Notes under the pieces: model-generated
Database searches by the model: none
Told to the model about the DNA's origin: nothing
Seen by the model: only the letters and a program-made list of their open reading frames with translations
Assembly (NCBI RefSeq): GCF_029626035.1
Contig: NZ_JARUBE010000003.1
Span: 930,001-994,000 of the forward strand
Direction of reading: 5' to 3'
DNA from: Micromonospora sp. WMMD980
GTDB lineage: Bacteria; Actinomycetota; Actinomycetes; Mycobacteriales; Micromonosporaceae
DNA length: 64,000 nucleotides
Shown here: in pieces, positions 35,809-44,460 of the stretch
Position numbering within the stretch: position 1 is the first letter of the stretch
How the letters are laid out: the number at the start of each line of letters is the position of its first letter
Translations under genes and position numbers: made by a program

Positions 35809-36684
35809 TCAGCCCGCCGGACCGGCGGAACCGGCAGCGGGCGGGCGACCCGCCGCGCCGCGTCGCAGGTGCTCCAGCACGATCGGGTCGATCCGGCCGG
35901 GCACGAAGCGTTCCTCCAGGTTCTCCAGCCCGGACCAGGCGGCGAGCGCGTCGTCGAGGCCGGCCGGCCCGACCGGGTGCCCGGCGGCGGCGAGCAACTC
36001 CGCCACCTCGACGGCGAGCGGGCCGGTGAGGTCGCGCAGGGTGGCCGGATCGGGACGGCCGAAGATCATGGTGTGCAGGCCGAGCAGCCGGCGCAGCTCG
36101 GCGACCGGGTCGGGATGGTCGTCCACGCGCAGGTCGACCAGTTCGTCTCCGGTGCCCGCGTAGCCGCCGTGGCGCCGCACCACGAACAGCGCGGCGCTCT
36201 GCCGGCCGCGCCGGTCGCCGCCGGCCCGGTCGCCGGCCGCCAGCGCGGCCAGCATCCGCTGCGGGAACGGCAGGTCGGTGCCGGTGAGCCAGGCGTCGCG
36301 CAGCGCGTCGATCACCTGCGGACCGTCCAGGATGTTGCCCTGCGCGGCCCACCCGTCGCCGGCCTGCCCACCGGCCCAGGGATGGCACCGCGGGCCGGTC
36401 CAGGTGGCCCCGGGGCCGGCGGCGCCGACCACCGCGAGCTGCCGGTCGTCGCGCCCGGGGTCGGCGGCGACCAGGCCGGCGACCGCGTCGGCGGCGCTCA
36501 CGCCGGTGCGCAGCATGGCCAGCGCCTGGGCCCGGTAGGCGAGGTTGGCGTGGGCCTGGGTGGCGACCGCGCCGACCCGCGCCTCGGCGGCCGGCACCAG
36601 CGCGCCGGCGGCGAGGAACCGGCTGGCCACGGCCACGCCGTGCAGGTGCCCGTCGGCGGAGCGGGCGACGAGCGAGAACGTCAC
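35809..36684 (-). CDS. DUF1028 (Ntn-hydrolase-like) protein
   Basis: A 291-residue protein with the DUF1028 N-terminus TFSLVARSADGHLHGVAVASRFLAAGALVPAAEARVGAVATQAHAN, GNIL and AFGxP-type FRVDDHPDPVAEL features. The family resembles N-terminal-nucleophile hydrolases; the first residue after Met is Thr (MTFS), which could act as nucleophile. A C-terminal helical domain follows from about residue 215. The substrate is unknown. Confidence 0.87.
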   Translation of the reverse strand: MTFSLVARSADGHLHGVAVASRFLAAGALVPAAEARVGAVATQAHANLAYRAQALAMLRTGVSAADAVAGLVAADPGRDDRQLAVVGAAGPGATWTGPRCHPWAGGQAGDGWAAQGNILDGPQVIDALRDAWLTGTDLPFPQRMLAALAAGDRAGGDRRGRQSAALFVVRRHGGYAGTGDELVDLRVDDHPDPVAELRRLLGLHTMIFGRPDPATLRDLTGPLAVEVAELLAAAGHPVGPAGLDDALAAWSGLENLEERFVPGRIDPIVLEHLRRGAAGRPPAAGSAGPAG

Positions 36685-36747
36685 GGGCGGATCGTAGCCC
36701 GGTCGCGGGCACGCCGTCCCCGCACCGGCCGGAGGTGACCCGCGTGG

Positions 36748-37080
36748 TCAGAACGGCGTCGCGGGATCCTCGGGCGGGCGTCCCCAGGCCCGGCGCACGT
36801 CGGCCACCGCCACCGCCGCCAGCACCGGCACCGCCCAGATCGCCCCGACCAGCGGCGCGGCCCGCACCAGCAGCGGCGCCGGCAGCAGCAGCGCGGCGAT
36901 CGCCACCAGCCGCGACGGGGAGACCCGGCCGAACACCTCGTACTCGAAGCGGACCCGCCCGGCCAGGAACAGCGCCGGACCGCCCAGGACCATGGCGAGC
37001 CAGGGCAGTTCGTTGTGCCCGGTGGGGTGTTCGATGGCCAGTTCGTAGCCGATCGCGGCGGCCACCACGCCGATGATCAT
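36748..37080 (-). CDS. ltrA: LtrA family protein, C-terminal part (split gene)
   Basis: A 110-codon ORF with three membrane helices (IIGVVAAAIGYELAIEHPTGH, WLAMVLGGPALFLAGR, LVGAIWAVPVLAAVAVADV). It corresponds to the last quarter of low-temperature-requirement-A proteins. Its ATG (37080) overlaps the stop of the N-terminal part by four bases (ATGA). One extra base just before the overlap (CGGTC to CGGGTC) would fuse the two into a normal protein of about 400 residues. It could be made as a separate coupled subunit, be a true frameshift, or reflect a sequencing error. Confidence 0.7.
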   Translation of the reverse strand: MIIGVVAAAIGYELAIEHPTGHNELPWLAMVLGGPALFLAGRVRFEYEVFGRVSPSRLVAIAALLLPAPLLVRAAPLVGAIWAVPVLAAVAVADVRRAWGRPPEDPATPF

Positions 37081-37961
37081 GACCGGTGGGTGTCGGCGGC
37101 GGAGCGGCCGACGGTGGCGGGGTGTCTCGCCCCGGTCACCGCCTCGCCGAGAATCTGCCCGGCCCGCTGCACGTAGATCCGCCACAGCACGACGGAGGTG
37201 GCCAGTGCGGCGGCGAACGCGACGATGCTGGCCCAGCCGCCCGGCGTACGGGTGAAGGTCAGGCCGGCGACCAGGATCGTCTCGCCGATCGCCACCAGGT
37301 AGATCTGCGGGTAGCGCTCGGCGAGGTGCTTGCCGTGGATGTCCCAGCGGGAGATGGTCGAGCGGCCCAGCCCCGCCACCGGCCAGCCGAACCGGTTGCC
37401 GAGATACTCCACCACCAGCGCGATGCTCCAGAGCACGACCCGCGGGTTGGTGGGCAGCACCGCGCCGGCCAGCCAGAGCGCCCCGGCCACGCAGTAGGTG
37501 ATCAGCATCCGCAGCTTCAGCCGGCGGAACTGGAGCCGGCGCAGCACCAGCAGCAGGATCGCCGAGCGGGCCCCGTGCGCCACCACGTACGCGACGGCGA
37601 ACGCCAGGCCGGGGCCGTCGAACGCGCGGGGGATGGCCACCCCCATCACCATCGCCGAGAACAGCGCGGTGACCACGATGACCTGGAGCCAGAGGTGGTA
37701 CGGGTCGTAGCGGCTGGTGGTCCACGCGGTGCCCTGCCAGAGCATCCAGAGCGCGAGCAGCAGCAGCAGCAGCGTCTTGCCGCCGCCGGTCACCGCCGGC
37801 CAGTAGGCCCGCCCGTCCTCCAGCGCCAGATCCTCGAACGCGCGCGCCGAGACGCGGGTCAGCGCGAACACGTAGACCAGGTCGAAGAAGAGCTCCAGGA
37901 AGGTGGCGCGGTCGCTGTCGCCGTCGTCCGAGCGCAGCACGGCGGGCTCGGCGACCCGCAC
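37077..37961 (-). CDS. ltrA: LtrA family protein, N-terminal part (split gene)
   Basis: A 294-residue ORF. Family marks are TFLELFFDLVYVFALTRVS near the start, RYDPYHLWLQ, an ARSAILLLVLRR segment, and KHLAERYPQIYLVAIGETILVAGL; about nine membrane helices are predicted. Function is unknown beyond a role in cold tolerance reported in Listeria. GTG 37961 has a weak GGGGAA site upstream. The frame stops at TGA 37077-37079 after AADTHRS, about 100 residues before the normal end of the family, and the missing part lies immediately downstream in another frame. Confidence 0.78.
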   Translation of the reverse strand: MRVAEPAVLRSDDGDSDRATFLELFFDLVYVFALTRVSARAFEDLALEDGRAYWPAVTGGGKTLLLLLLALWMLWQGTAWTTSRYDPYHLWLQVIVVTALFSAMVMGVAIPRAFDGPGLAFAVAYVVAHGARSAILLLVLRRLQFRRLKLRMLITYCVAGALWLAGAVLPTNPRVVLWSIALVVEYLGNRFGWPVAGLGRSTISRWDIHGKHLAERYPQIYLVAIGETILVAGLTFTRTPGGWASIVAFAAALATSVVLWRIYVQRAGQILGEAVTGARHPATVGRSAADTHRS

Positions 37962-38087
37962 CGCCGTTCCCCGCCCGCGCCGACGCCCACCCGGCAGTCG
38001 TAACCCTCTTTCCGCGCATCGCGGTGCGGATCGCCCGGATCGCCTCCGATCTTGCTCTGGGCGGTGCCGGGAGGCACGATCGACCGG

Positions 38088-39086
38088 GTGACCAACCGAT
38101 GGGGCATGACTGTTCCGCTGGGCGGCATCCCGCTCGCCGACCACGCCGCCGTCTACGCCGCGCTGGCGGAGGCCGGCTTCACCGACGTCTGGTCGTCGGA
38201 GGTGGCCGGGACCGACGCGTTCACTCCGCTCGCGCTCGCCGCCGCCTGGGCGCCCGGGCTGCGGCTCGGCACCGCGATCACCCCCGTCTTCACCCGGGGG
38301 CCGGGGCTGCTGGCGATGAGCGCCGCCGCGCTGGCCGAGGCCGCGCCGGGGCGCTTCGCGCTCGGCCTCGGCGCGTCCTCGCCGGTGCTGGTGCGCGACT
38401 GGAACGCGGTGCCGTTCGACGAGCCGTACCGGCGGACCCGCGACGTGCTGCGTTTCCTGCGGTCCGCACTGGCCGGCGAAACCGTCGACGGAGCGTACGA
38501 GACGTTCGCGGTGCGGCGGTTCACGCTGGAACGCCCGCCGGCCGTGCCGCCACCGGTGCTGCTCGCCGCGCTGCGCCCCGGCATGCTGCGGCTCGCCGCC
38601 GCCGAGGCCGACGGCGTCATCCTCAACTGGCTGGCCGCCACCGACGTGCCGACCGCGCTGGCCGAGCTGGGTGACCGCCGCCCCGGCTTCGCGGTCGCCG
38701 CCCGGATCTTCGTCTGCCCCACCGAGGACGCCCGATACGCCCGGGCCCTGGGCCGCCGCCTGATCACCGGCTACCTCACCGTGCCCGCCTACGCCGCCTT
38801 CCACCGTTGGCTGGGCCGGCAGGAGAGCCTGGCGGAGATGTGGCGGGCATGGGAGGCGGGGGACCGGCGCGGCGCCGCCGCCGCGGTGCCCGACGAGGTG
38901 GTCGACGCGCTGGTGCTGCACGGCTCGCCCGAGGAATGCGCGGCCGAGGCCCGCCGGTACGCGGCGCACGGCGTCGACGTGCCGGTGCTGGCGGTGCTGC
39001 CCACCCCGGAGCTCACCGGGGACGGCGCGGCGGCGTGGCTGGACCTGCTGCCCCGGCTCGGGGCCGGCGCCGGGGAGGTGCGCTGA
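38088..39086 (+). CDS. LLM-class (F420/FMN) luciferase-like oxidoreductase
   Basis: A 332-residue TIM-barrel oxidoreductase of the luciferase-like family. It starts GMTVPLGGIPLADHAAVYAALAEAGFTDVWSSE, has LRLGTAITPVFTRGPGLLA, and FALGLGASSPVLVRDWNAVPF, the pattern seen in F420-dependent members. The likely role is hydride transfer to an unknown substrate. GTG 38088 is preceded by GGGAGG at 13 bases, a long distance; ATG at 38106 is an alternative. An SDR gene begins one base after its stop, so both are co-transcribed and may act in one pathway. Confidence 0.88.
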   Translation: MTNRWGMTVPLGGIPLADHAAVYAALAEAGFTDVWSSEVAGTDAFTPLALAAAWAPGLRLGTAITPVFTRGPGLLAMSAAALAEAAPGRFALGLGASSPVLVRDWNAVPFDEPYRRTRDVLRFLRSALAGETVDGAYETFAVRRFTLERPPAVPPPVLLAALRPGMLRLAAAEADGVILNWLAATDVPTALAELGDRRPGFAVAARIFVCPTEDARYARALGRRLITGYLTVPAYAAFHRWLGRQESLAEMWRAWEAGDRRGAAAAVPDEVVDALVLHGSPEECAAEARRYAAHGVDVPVLAVLPTPELTGDGAAAWLDLLPRLGAGAGEVR

Positions 39087-39087
39087 G

Positions 39088-39888
39088 ATGAACCTGACCG
39101 ATCGGGTGGCCGTGATCACCGGTGGGGCCGGCGGCATCGGCGCGGCGCTGGGTCGGCGGTTCGCCGCCGAGGGCGCCGCCGCCGTGGTGCTGGCCGACCT
39201 GGCCGCCGAGGCGGCGGGCGCGGCGGCCGAGGCGATCGGTCCGGTCGCCACGGGCGTCGGGCTGGACGTCACCGACGAGGCGGCGGTCCGCGCGCTCGTC
39301 GACGAGACCGAGCGCCGCCACGGCCGGATCGACCTGTTCTGCGCCAACGCCGGGGTGGCCACCGGCGGTGGCCTCGACGCGCCGGACGCCGACTGGGAGC
39401 GGGCCTGGCGGGTCAACGTGCTCGGGCACCTGCACAGCGTCCGGGCGGTGCTGCCGGGGATGCTGCGCCGGGGGCAGGGACACCTGCTGCTCACCTGCTC
39501 GGCGGCGGGTCTGCTGACCGCGGTCGGCGACGCCCCGTACACCGCCACCAAGCACGCCGCGGTCGGGCTCGCCGAGTGGGTGGCGATCACCTATCGGGAC
39601 GAAGGCATCCGGGTCAGCGCGCTCTGCCCGCAGGGCGTGGACACCCCGATGCTCGCCGACGGCCTCGCCGAGGGGCACCTCGGCGCGCGGGTGATCGCGG
39701 CGTCCGGCGCGGTCCTCACCCCGGACCAGGTCGCCGACGCGGTGGTGGCCGGGCTGGCCGAGGAACGGTTCCTCATCCTGCCCCACCCGGAGGTGGCCGA
39801 CTACGCCCGACGCCGCGCCGAGGACCCGGACGGCTGGCAGGCCGGCCTGCGCAAGCTCGTCCGCAAACTGCGCGCCGCCGACCGCTGA
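39088..39888 (+). CDS. SDR family oxidoreductase
   Basis: A 266-residue classical short-chain dehydrogenase. The NAD(P) motif TGGAGGIG is at residues 11-18, NAG near 89-91, the catalytic Ser in TCSAAG, and Tyr-x3-Lys in YTATK near 151. An Asp after strand 2 (LADLAAE) suggests NAD preference. It follows the LLM oxidoreductase with one base between stop and start, so the pair is translationally coupled. The substrate is unknown. Confidence 0.92.
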   Translation: MNLTDRVAVITGGAGGIGAALGRRFAAEGAAAVVLADLAAEAAGAAAEAIGPVATGVGLDVTDEAAVRALVDETERRHGRIDLFCANAGVATGGGLDAPDADWERAWRVNVLGHLHSVRAVLPGMLRRGQGHLLLTCSAAGLLTAVGDAPYTATKHAAVGLAEWVAITYRDEGIRVSALCPQGVDTPMLADGLAEGHLGARVIAASGAVLTPDQVADAVVAGLAEERFLILPHPEVADYARRRAEDPDGWQAGLRKLVRKLRAADR

Positions 39889-39978
39889 CCGACGGCGGAT
39901 CGTCAGCGGCGCCGGTGACCGACGACCACTCATGTCGCCGGTCGGAGGACAGACTGCGATGTCCAACGGGCAACGGGG

Positions 39979-42285
39979 TCAGCGCCGCCAGCGCAGCGGG
40001 CCCGGGTGCGCCCGCCACCACAGCCGCCGCCACCGGGGCCGGGCGTCGCGCAGGGCGTCACCATACGAGGTGGCCAGCATCGCCGCCCGTGCCGCCTGCT
40101 CAGAGGTGGTGCCGGGGCCGAAGGCGACCTGATTGACGAGCCCGGCCAACTCGCCGACGCCGCCGGGCTCCGCGCCGCCGACCGCAGGGCCACCGGTTGC
40201 GGCGCGGGCCTCGGCGAGCGCCACCCGGGCCCGCTCGGCCACCTCCGCCGCCGCCAGGTCGTCACCCACCGGCCGGCCGGCCAGCCGAAGCGCGTCGGTC
40301 AGCTCCCGCCAGGCGCCGGCCACCCGCGCACCGGGGTCGCTCCGTTCCAACCGGGAGCGGCTCAACCGGCGGCGCATCGCGGCGAACGCCGCCAGCACCG
40401 CCCCGACCACCAGCAGCAGACCACCGACGCCACCGCCCACCAGCACCGGCGTACCCGGGCCGCCCGCGGGCCGGCCCGGCGCGGGCGCGGCGGCCGGCGG
40501 CGTGGCGGTGGGCTGCTCGGTCGGCGCCGGCACCTCCGACGGCGGCGGCTCCTCCGGCTGCGGGCGGAAGTCCTCCTCCACCGGCCGGGGCTGCTCGTCC
40601 GGGCGCGGCATCGGATCGAACGGCACCCAGCCCACGCCCTCGAACAGCACCTCCGGCCAGGCGTACGCGTCGGCGGCCCGCACCGGCCCGTCCGCCCTCG
40701 GCTCGAACCCGACCACCACCCGGGTGGGCAGCCCGGCGAGCCGGCCGAGCACCGCGAACGCGGCGGCGAACTGCTCCGAGGTGCCCCGCTGGCCGCCGCC
40801 GTTGCGCGGGCCGAACAGGAAGAACGTCAGGTTCGGGTAGGCGTGCCCGCTCGGCGCGTCGGCGGTCACCCGGTAGTGCTCGGCGAGGAACGTGGCGATC
40901 GCGTCCGCCCGCGCGTACGGGGCGCCGTTGGACTCGGCGAGCTGGGTGGCCAGCCGGCGCACCTGCTCCGGCGCGCCGTCGGGCACCCGCAGCACCCGGG
41001 ACACCGCGTCCCCGGCCGGCACGTTCGCGGTGCTGACCAGGTTGAGGTCGGGCTTCTCCCGAACCGATGACACCGCGTAGCGCAGCCCCGGGGCGAGCCC
41101 CTCCGGCCGGATCAGCGTCCCGCTCGCCGGGTCGTACGCCACCCGGGCGCCGCCCACCTCGCGCGGCGTCGGCACAGCCGGCAGCAGCCGCCCGGTCAGG
41201 TCCGCCACCGTGATCTCCTGGCGCACCTCCTCGGTCGTCGCGGCCGGCGCCGGATCGACCGCGGGCAGGATCCGCCCCGCGTTGCGGTACGTGGCGCCCA
41301 CCCGCCAGGTCACCCCGTCGTAGTCGCTGAGCACCGCCAGCCGGATCCGCGGCGGCCCGCCCTCGGTCGAACCGGCGACCGTGCGCACGTCGAGCAGCCG
41401 CTGGTCCGGGTTCAACGCCCAGCCGGAGATCCGGATCAGCGGGTTCTCGTCCAGCGACTCCACCTGCGGCGGCTCCACGTAGCGGCGCGGGTCGACCGGA
41501 CGCTCGTCGACCCGGCCGGCGACCACCGGGGCCAGCAGCGCGGCGAGCGCCACCACCACGACCAGCCCGGCCGCGCTCGCCGCGGCCAGCCGCAACCGCA
41601 CCGCCGCCCGTACCGCCGGGGCGAGCCCGGACGCCGGATCGACCGCCACCGGACCGGAGCGCCGGCCGGGCGCCGCCAGGCCGACGGCCGCGACGGCCGC
41701 GAACAGCACCGTGGGGCCGACCGCCGGTGTCGCGTTCGGCCCCACCACGTAGAGCGCGCCGGCGTAGAGCAGCGCCGGCGGCAGGTAGCCCAGCAGCACC
41801 CGGCCGGCGCGCAGTGCCACCTCGGCGGCGGTCATCCCGGCCAGCCAGGCCGCCACCACCGGGACCAGCACGGTGTCCGGCGCCGGCTGCACCGGGATCA
41901 TCGCGGTGAGCAGCCGGGGGATCGCGTTGCGGGCGGCGTCGCCGGCCACCTCGCCGAGCCCGCCGGGCAGCGCCGCGTGGCTCGCCGCCAACCGCAACGA
42001 CAGCAGCGTCCAGCCGGCCAGGGCGGCCACCGACACCGGGGCCACCAGCCACGACGGCAACCGCCGGGCGGCCACGCCGACGAGCACCGAACCGGCCGCC
42101 GCGCCGACCATCAGCCGGGTCAGCAGCGGGTCCGCGTACACCCGGCCCAGCACCACGCCGGCGAGCGCCACCAGCACGACCAGCGCCGCCGGCACCACTG
42201 CCGCGCGCAGCGCCCCGGCCACCCGACCGCGCGCCGGCGCGTCCGGCGGCGCGCCGGTGGCCGGGCGCGGCGGCGTCACGGTCAC
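39979..42285 (-). CDS. Transglutaminase-like membrane protein with replaced catalytic residues
   Basis: A 768-residue membrane protein of the TgpA/DUF3488-transglutaminase type: six or more N-terminal helices (residues about 25-240), an extracytoplasmic transglutaminase-like domain (about 420-570), a Pro-rich linker, another helix near 630 and a cytosolic C-terminal domain. The active-site segment reads GTSEQFAAAF, with Ser503 where active members have Cys, and DAYAWPEV, with Tyr541 where they have His; VPFDPMP keeps the Asp. It is therefore probably non-catalytic. The GTG start overlaps the DUF58 stop (GTGA). It ends the MoxR/DUF58 operon. Confidence 0.88.
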   Translation of the reverse strand: MTVTPPRPATGAPPDAPARGRVAGALRAAVVPAALVVLVALAGVVLGRVYADPLLTRLMVGAAAGSVLVGVAARRLPSWLVAPVSVAALAGWTLLSLRLAASHAALPGGLGEVAGDAARNAIPRLLTAMIPVQPAPDTVLVPVVAAWLAGMTAAEVALRAGRVLLGYLPPALLYAGALYVVGPNATPAVGPTVLFAAVAAVGLAAPGRRSGPVAVDPASGLAPAVRAAVRLRLAAASAAGLVVVVALAALLAPVVAGRVDERPVDPRRYVEPPQVESLDENPLIRISGWALNPDQRLLDVRTVAGSTEGGPPRIRLAVLSDYDGVTWRVGATYRNAGRILPAVDPAPAATTEEVRQEITVADLTGRLLPAVPTPREVGGARVAYDPASGTLIRPEGLAPGLRYAVSSVREKPDLNLVSTANVPAGDAVSRVLRVPDGAPEQVRRLATQLAESNGAPYARADAIATFLAEHYRVTADAPSGHAYPNLTFFLFGPRNGGGQRGTSEQFAAAFAVLGRLAGLPTRVVVGFEPRADGPVRAADAYAWPEVLFEGVGWVPFDPMPRPDEQPRPVEEDFRPQPEEPPPSEVPAPTEQPTATPPAAAPAPGRPAGGPGTPVLVGGGVGGLLLVVGAVLAAFAAMRRRLSRSRLERSDPGARVAGAWRELTDALRLAGRPVGDDLAAAEVAERARVALAEARAATGGPAVGGAEPGGVGELAGLVNQVAFGPGTTSEQAARAAMLATSYGDALRDARPRWRRLWWRAHPGPLRWRR

Positions 42286-43436
42286 CACCGGCGGATCCCG
42301 TCCCACTCGGCGGCGAACGCCGCACCGTCCGCCGCGTCCAGCACCACCAGGCCCGTCCCGGCAGCCACCGTCGGCGCGCTCGCGCCGAACATCCCCACCA
42401 CCACCGACGGGTACGCGCCGCGCAGCGCGCCCACGTGCCCCAGCTCCCCGGCGGCGCCCGGCCCGGTCAGGAAGACGAGCGTGTCCCCGAGGCGCTCCTG
42501 GCGCAGCCGGCTCGTCGCCGCCGACAGCACCTCCGCCCCGCCGCCGGTCAGCTCCACCGCGGCGAGCCGGTCCAACGGCCCCGCCGCCCCGGCCGGCTCG
42601 GCCTCGGCCGGCGCGACCAGCAGCAGGTGCACCGGCAGGTCCTCCCGCACCGCCGCGGTTACCACCGACGCCGCCGCCTCGCACGCCGACTCGAACGACT
42701 CCGCCACCCCGGCCAGGCGCGCCGGGTGCGCGGCCCCACGATTGTCCAGGACCACCACCAGACGCGGCAGACTGGTGTCCACGTTCTCCCGCACCATCAG
42801 CTCACCCACCCGGGCGCTGGTGCGCCAGTGCACCCGGCGCAGCTCGTCGCCGACCACGTACTCGCGCAGCGAGTCGAACGTGATCGAGCCGTGCGGCACG
42901 CTGTCGACGCGCCCGTCCAGGCTGCGCCCGGCGCCGGTGGGCACCGCGGACAGCGGGTGGATGCGCGGGTGCACCCACACTCCGACCGTCCCGCCGTAGC
43001 CGCGGGTCAGCGCCATCAGGCCGAGCGGGTCGCGGCGGACCACCCGCAGCGGGCCGACCGGCACCACCCCGCGCCGCCGCGTCGGCACCGGGTAACGCAC
43101 CCGGGTGTCGCGGCCCGGACGCAGCCGCAGCAGCGGCACCGGCACCGGCTCGCCCGCGCAGCGATCCTCGGCCAGGAGGTTCGCCGCCCGCAGCCGGCCG
43201 GTGTTGCGCACGGTCAACTCCATCGCCGCCGGCTCGCCCCGGGCCACCCGGTCCGGGTCGGCGTGCCGCTCGACGCTCAACCGGGGACGCCAGGCGGCGG
43301 TCACCACGGCGTAGCCGACGGCCACGGCGGCCGCCGCGCCGAGCACGGTCAGCTCCGGGTACGCGTACCGGAAGCCCACCCCGAGCAGCACCACGGCGGC
43401 GACGAGCAACCCGACCCCACGGGCGGTGATCCCCAC
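42282..43436 (-). CDS. DUF58 (von Willebrand-like) membrane protein
   Basis: A 384-residue protein. Two N-terminal helices (ARGVGLLVAAVVLLGVGFRYAYPELTVLGAAAAVAVGYAVV) are followed by a beta-sandwich part and the DUF58 core LREYVVGDELRRVHWRTSARVGELMVRENV. A vWA-like C-terminus starts RLVVVLDNRGA. DUF58 proteins are partners of MoxR ATPases, probably as complex components at the membrane. GTG follows the moxR stop by two bases and the gene overlaps the transglutaminase-like gene, so all three are coupled. Confidence 0.92.
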   Translation of the reverse strand: MGITARGVGLLVAAVVLLGVGFRYAYPELTVLGAAAAVAVGYAVVTAAWRPRLSVERHADPDRVARGEPAAMELTVRNTGRLRAANLLAEDRCAGEPVPVPLLRLRPGRDTRVRYPVPTRRRGVVPVGPLRVVRRDPLGLMALTRGYGGTVGVWVHPRIHPLSAVPTGAGRSLDGRVDSVPHGSITFDSLREYVVGDELRRVHWRTSARVGELMVRENVDTSLPRLVVVLDNRGAAHPARLAGVAESFESACEAAASVVTAAVREDLPVHLLLVAPAEAEPAGAAGPLDRLAAVELTGGGAEVLSAATSRLRQERLGDTLVFLTGPGAAGELGHVGALRGAYPSVVVGMFGASAPTVAAGTGLVVLDAADGAAFAAEWDGIRRW

Positions 43437-43438
43437 GC

Positions 43439-44434
43439 TCAGCCGTGCACCGGCGCGGGCTGACCCGACGGCAGCGGCACCGGCACCGAGGCGACCGCCT
43501 GGCGCAGCACCTCGGCCGGCGTCACACCGCGCACCTGCGCGTCCGGGGTGAGCAGCAGCCGGTGCGCGAAGACCGGTTCGACGAGCGCCTTCAGGTCCTC
43601 CGGCATGATCCAGCCCCGCCCGTCGATCAGCGCGTACGCGCACGCCGCGCGGGTCAACGCGATCACCCCGCGCGGGCTCACCCCGACCCGCACCTGCGGG
43701 TGGGTACGCGTGGCGGCCGCCAGCCGCACCGCGTAGGCGTACAGCGGCTCGGCGATGTGCACCCGCCGGGCCATCTTCACCATCTCGCCGACCGTGGCGG
43801 TGTCGGTGACCGCGGTCAGCGAGTCGGGGGAGCGGACCGTGGCGCCGCGCAGCACCTCCACCTCGACCGCCTCGTCCGGGTAGCCGACGGAGAGCTTCAC
43901 CAGGAACCGGTCGAGCTGCGCCTCGGGCAGCCGGTAGGTGCCGTCCATCTCCACCGGGTTCTGCGTGGCCACCACCAGGAACGGCTGCGGCACCGGGTGG
44001 CGGACGCCGTCCACGGTGACCGTCCGCTCCTCCATCACCTCCAGCAGCGCCGACTGGGTCTTCGGCGAGGCCCGGTTGATCTCGTCGGCGATCACGATGT
44101 TGGCGAACACCGGCCCCGGGTGGAACTCGAACCCGCGGCTGGCCTGGTTGAAGATGGTCACCCCGGAGACGTCGGAGGGCAGCAGGTCCGGGGTGAACTG
44201 GATGCGCCGCCACTCGCCCTTGACGGTCGCCGCGACCGCCCGCGCGAGCGTGGTCTTGCCGACCCCGGGCACGTCCTCCAGCAGCACGTGGCCCTGGGCG
44301 AACAGCGCGGTCAACGCCAGCCGCACCACCTGCGGCTTGCCCAGCACGACCGCGTTGACGTTGTCGGCGAGCCGGGCGGCCAGGGCGGCGAAGCCCTGCA
44401 CCTCCGGCTGGCTCAGCGGTTCGTGCGTGTTCAC
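43439..44434 (-). CDS. MoxR-family AAA+ ATPase
   Basis: A 331-residue AAA+ ATPase. Walker A DVPGVGKTTLA at residues 54-64, Walker B NIVIADEINRASPKTQ near 110, sensor 1 VVATQNPVEMDGTYRLPEAQLDRF and the C-terminal lid RVGVSPRGVIALTRAA are complete. MoxR proteins act as chaperone-like assembly factors with DUF58/vWA partners, which here follow directly. The GTG start has GGGAAGG eight bases upstream. Confidence 0.95.
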   Translation of the reverse strand: MNTHEPLSQPEVQGFAALAARLADNVNAVVLGKPQVVRLALTALFAQGHVLLEDVPGVGKTTLARAVAATVKGEWRRIQFTPDLLPSDVSGVTIFNQASRGFEFHPGPVFANIVIADEINRASPKTQSALLEVMEERTVTVDGVRHPVPQPFLVVATQNPVEMDGTYRLPEAQLDRFLVKLSVGYPDEAVEVEVLRGATVRSPDSLTAVTDTATVGEMVKMARRVHIAEPLYAYAVRLAAATRTHPQVRVGVSPRGVIALTRAACAYALIDGRGWIMPEDLKALVEPVFAHRLLLTPDAQVRGVTPAEVLRQAVASVPVPLPSGQPAPVHG

Positions 44435-44460
44435 GGGTGCCCTTCCCACAGATGTCGCGG

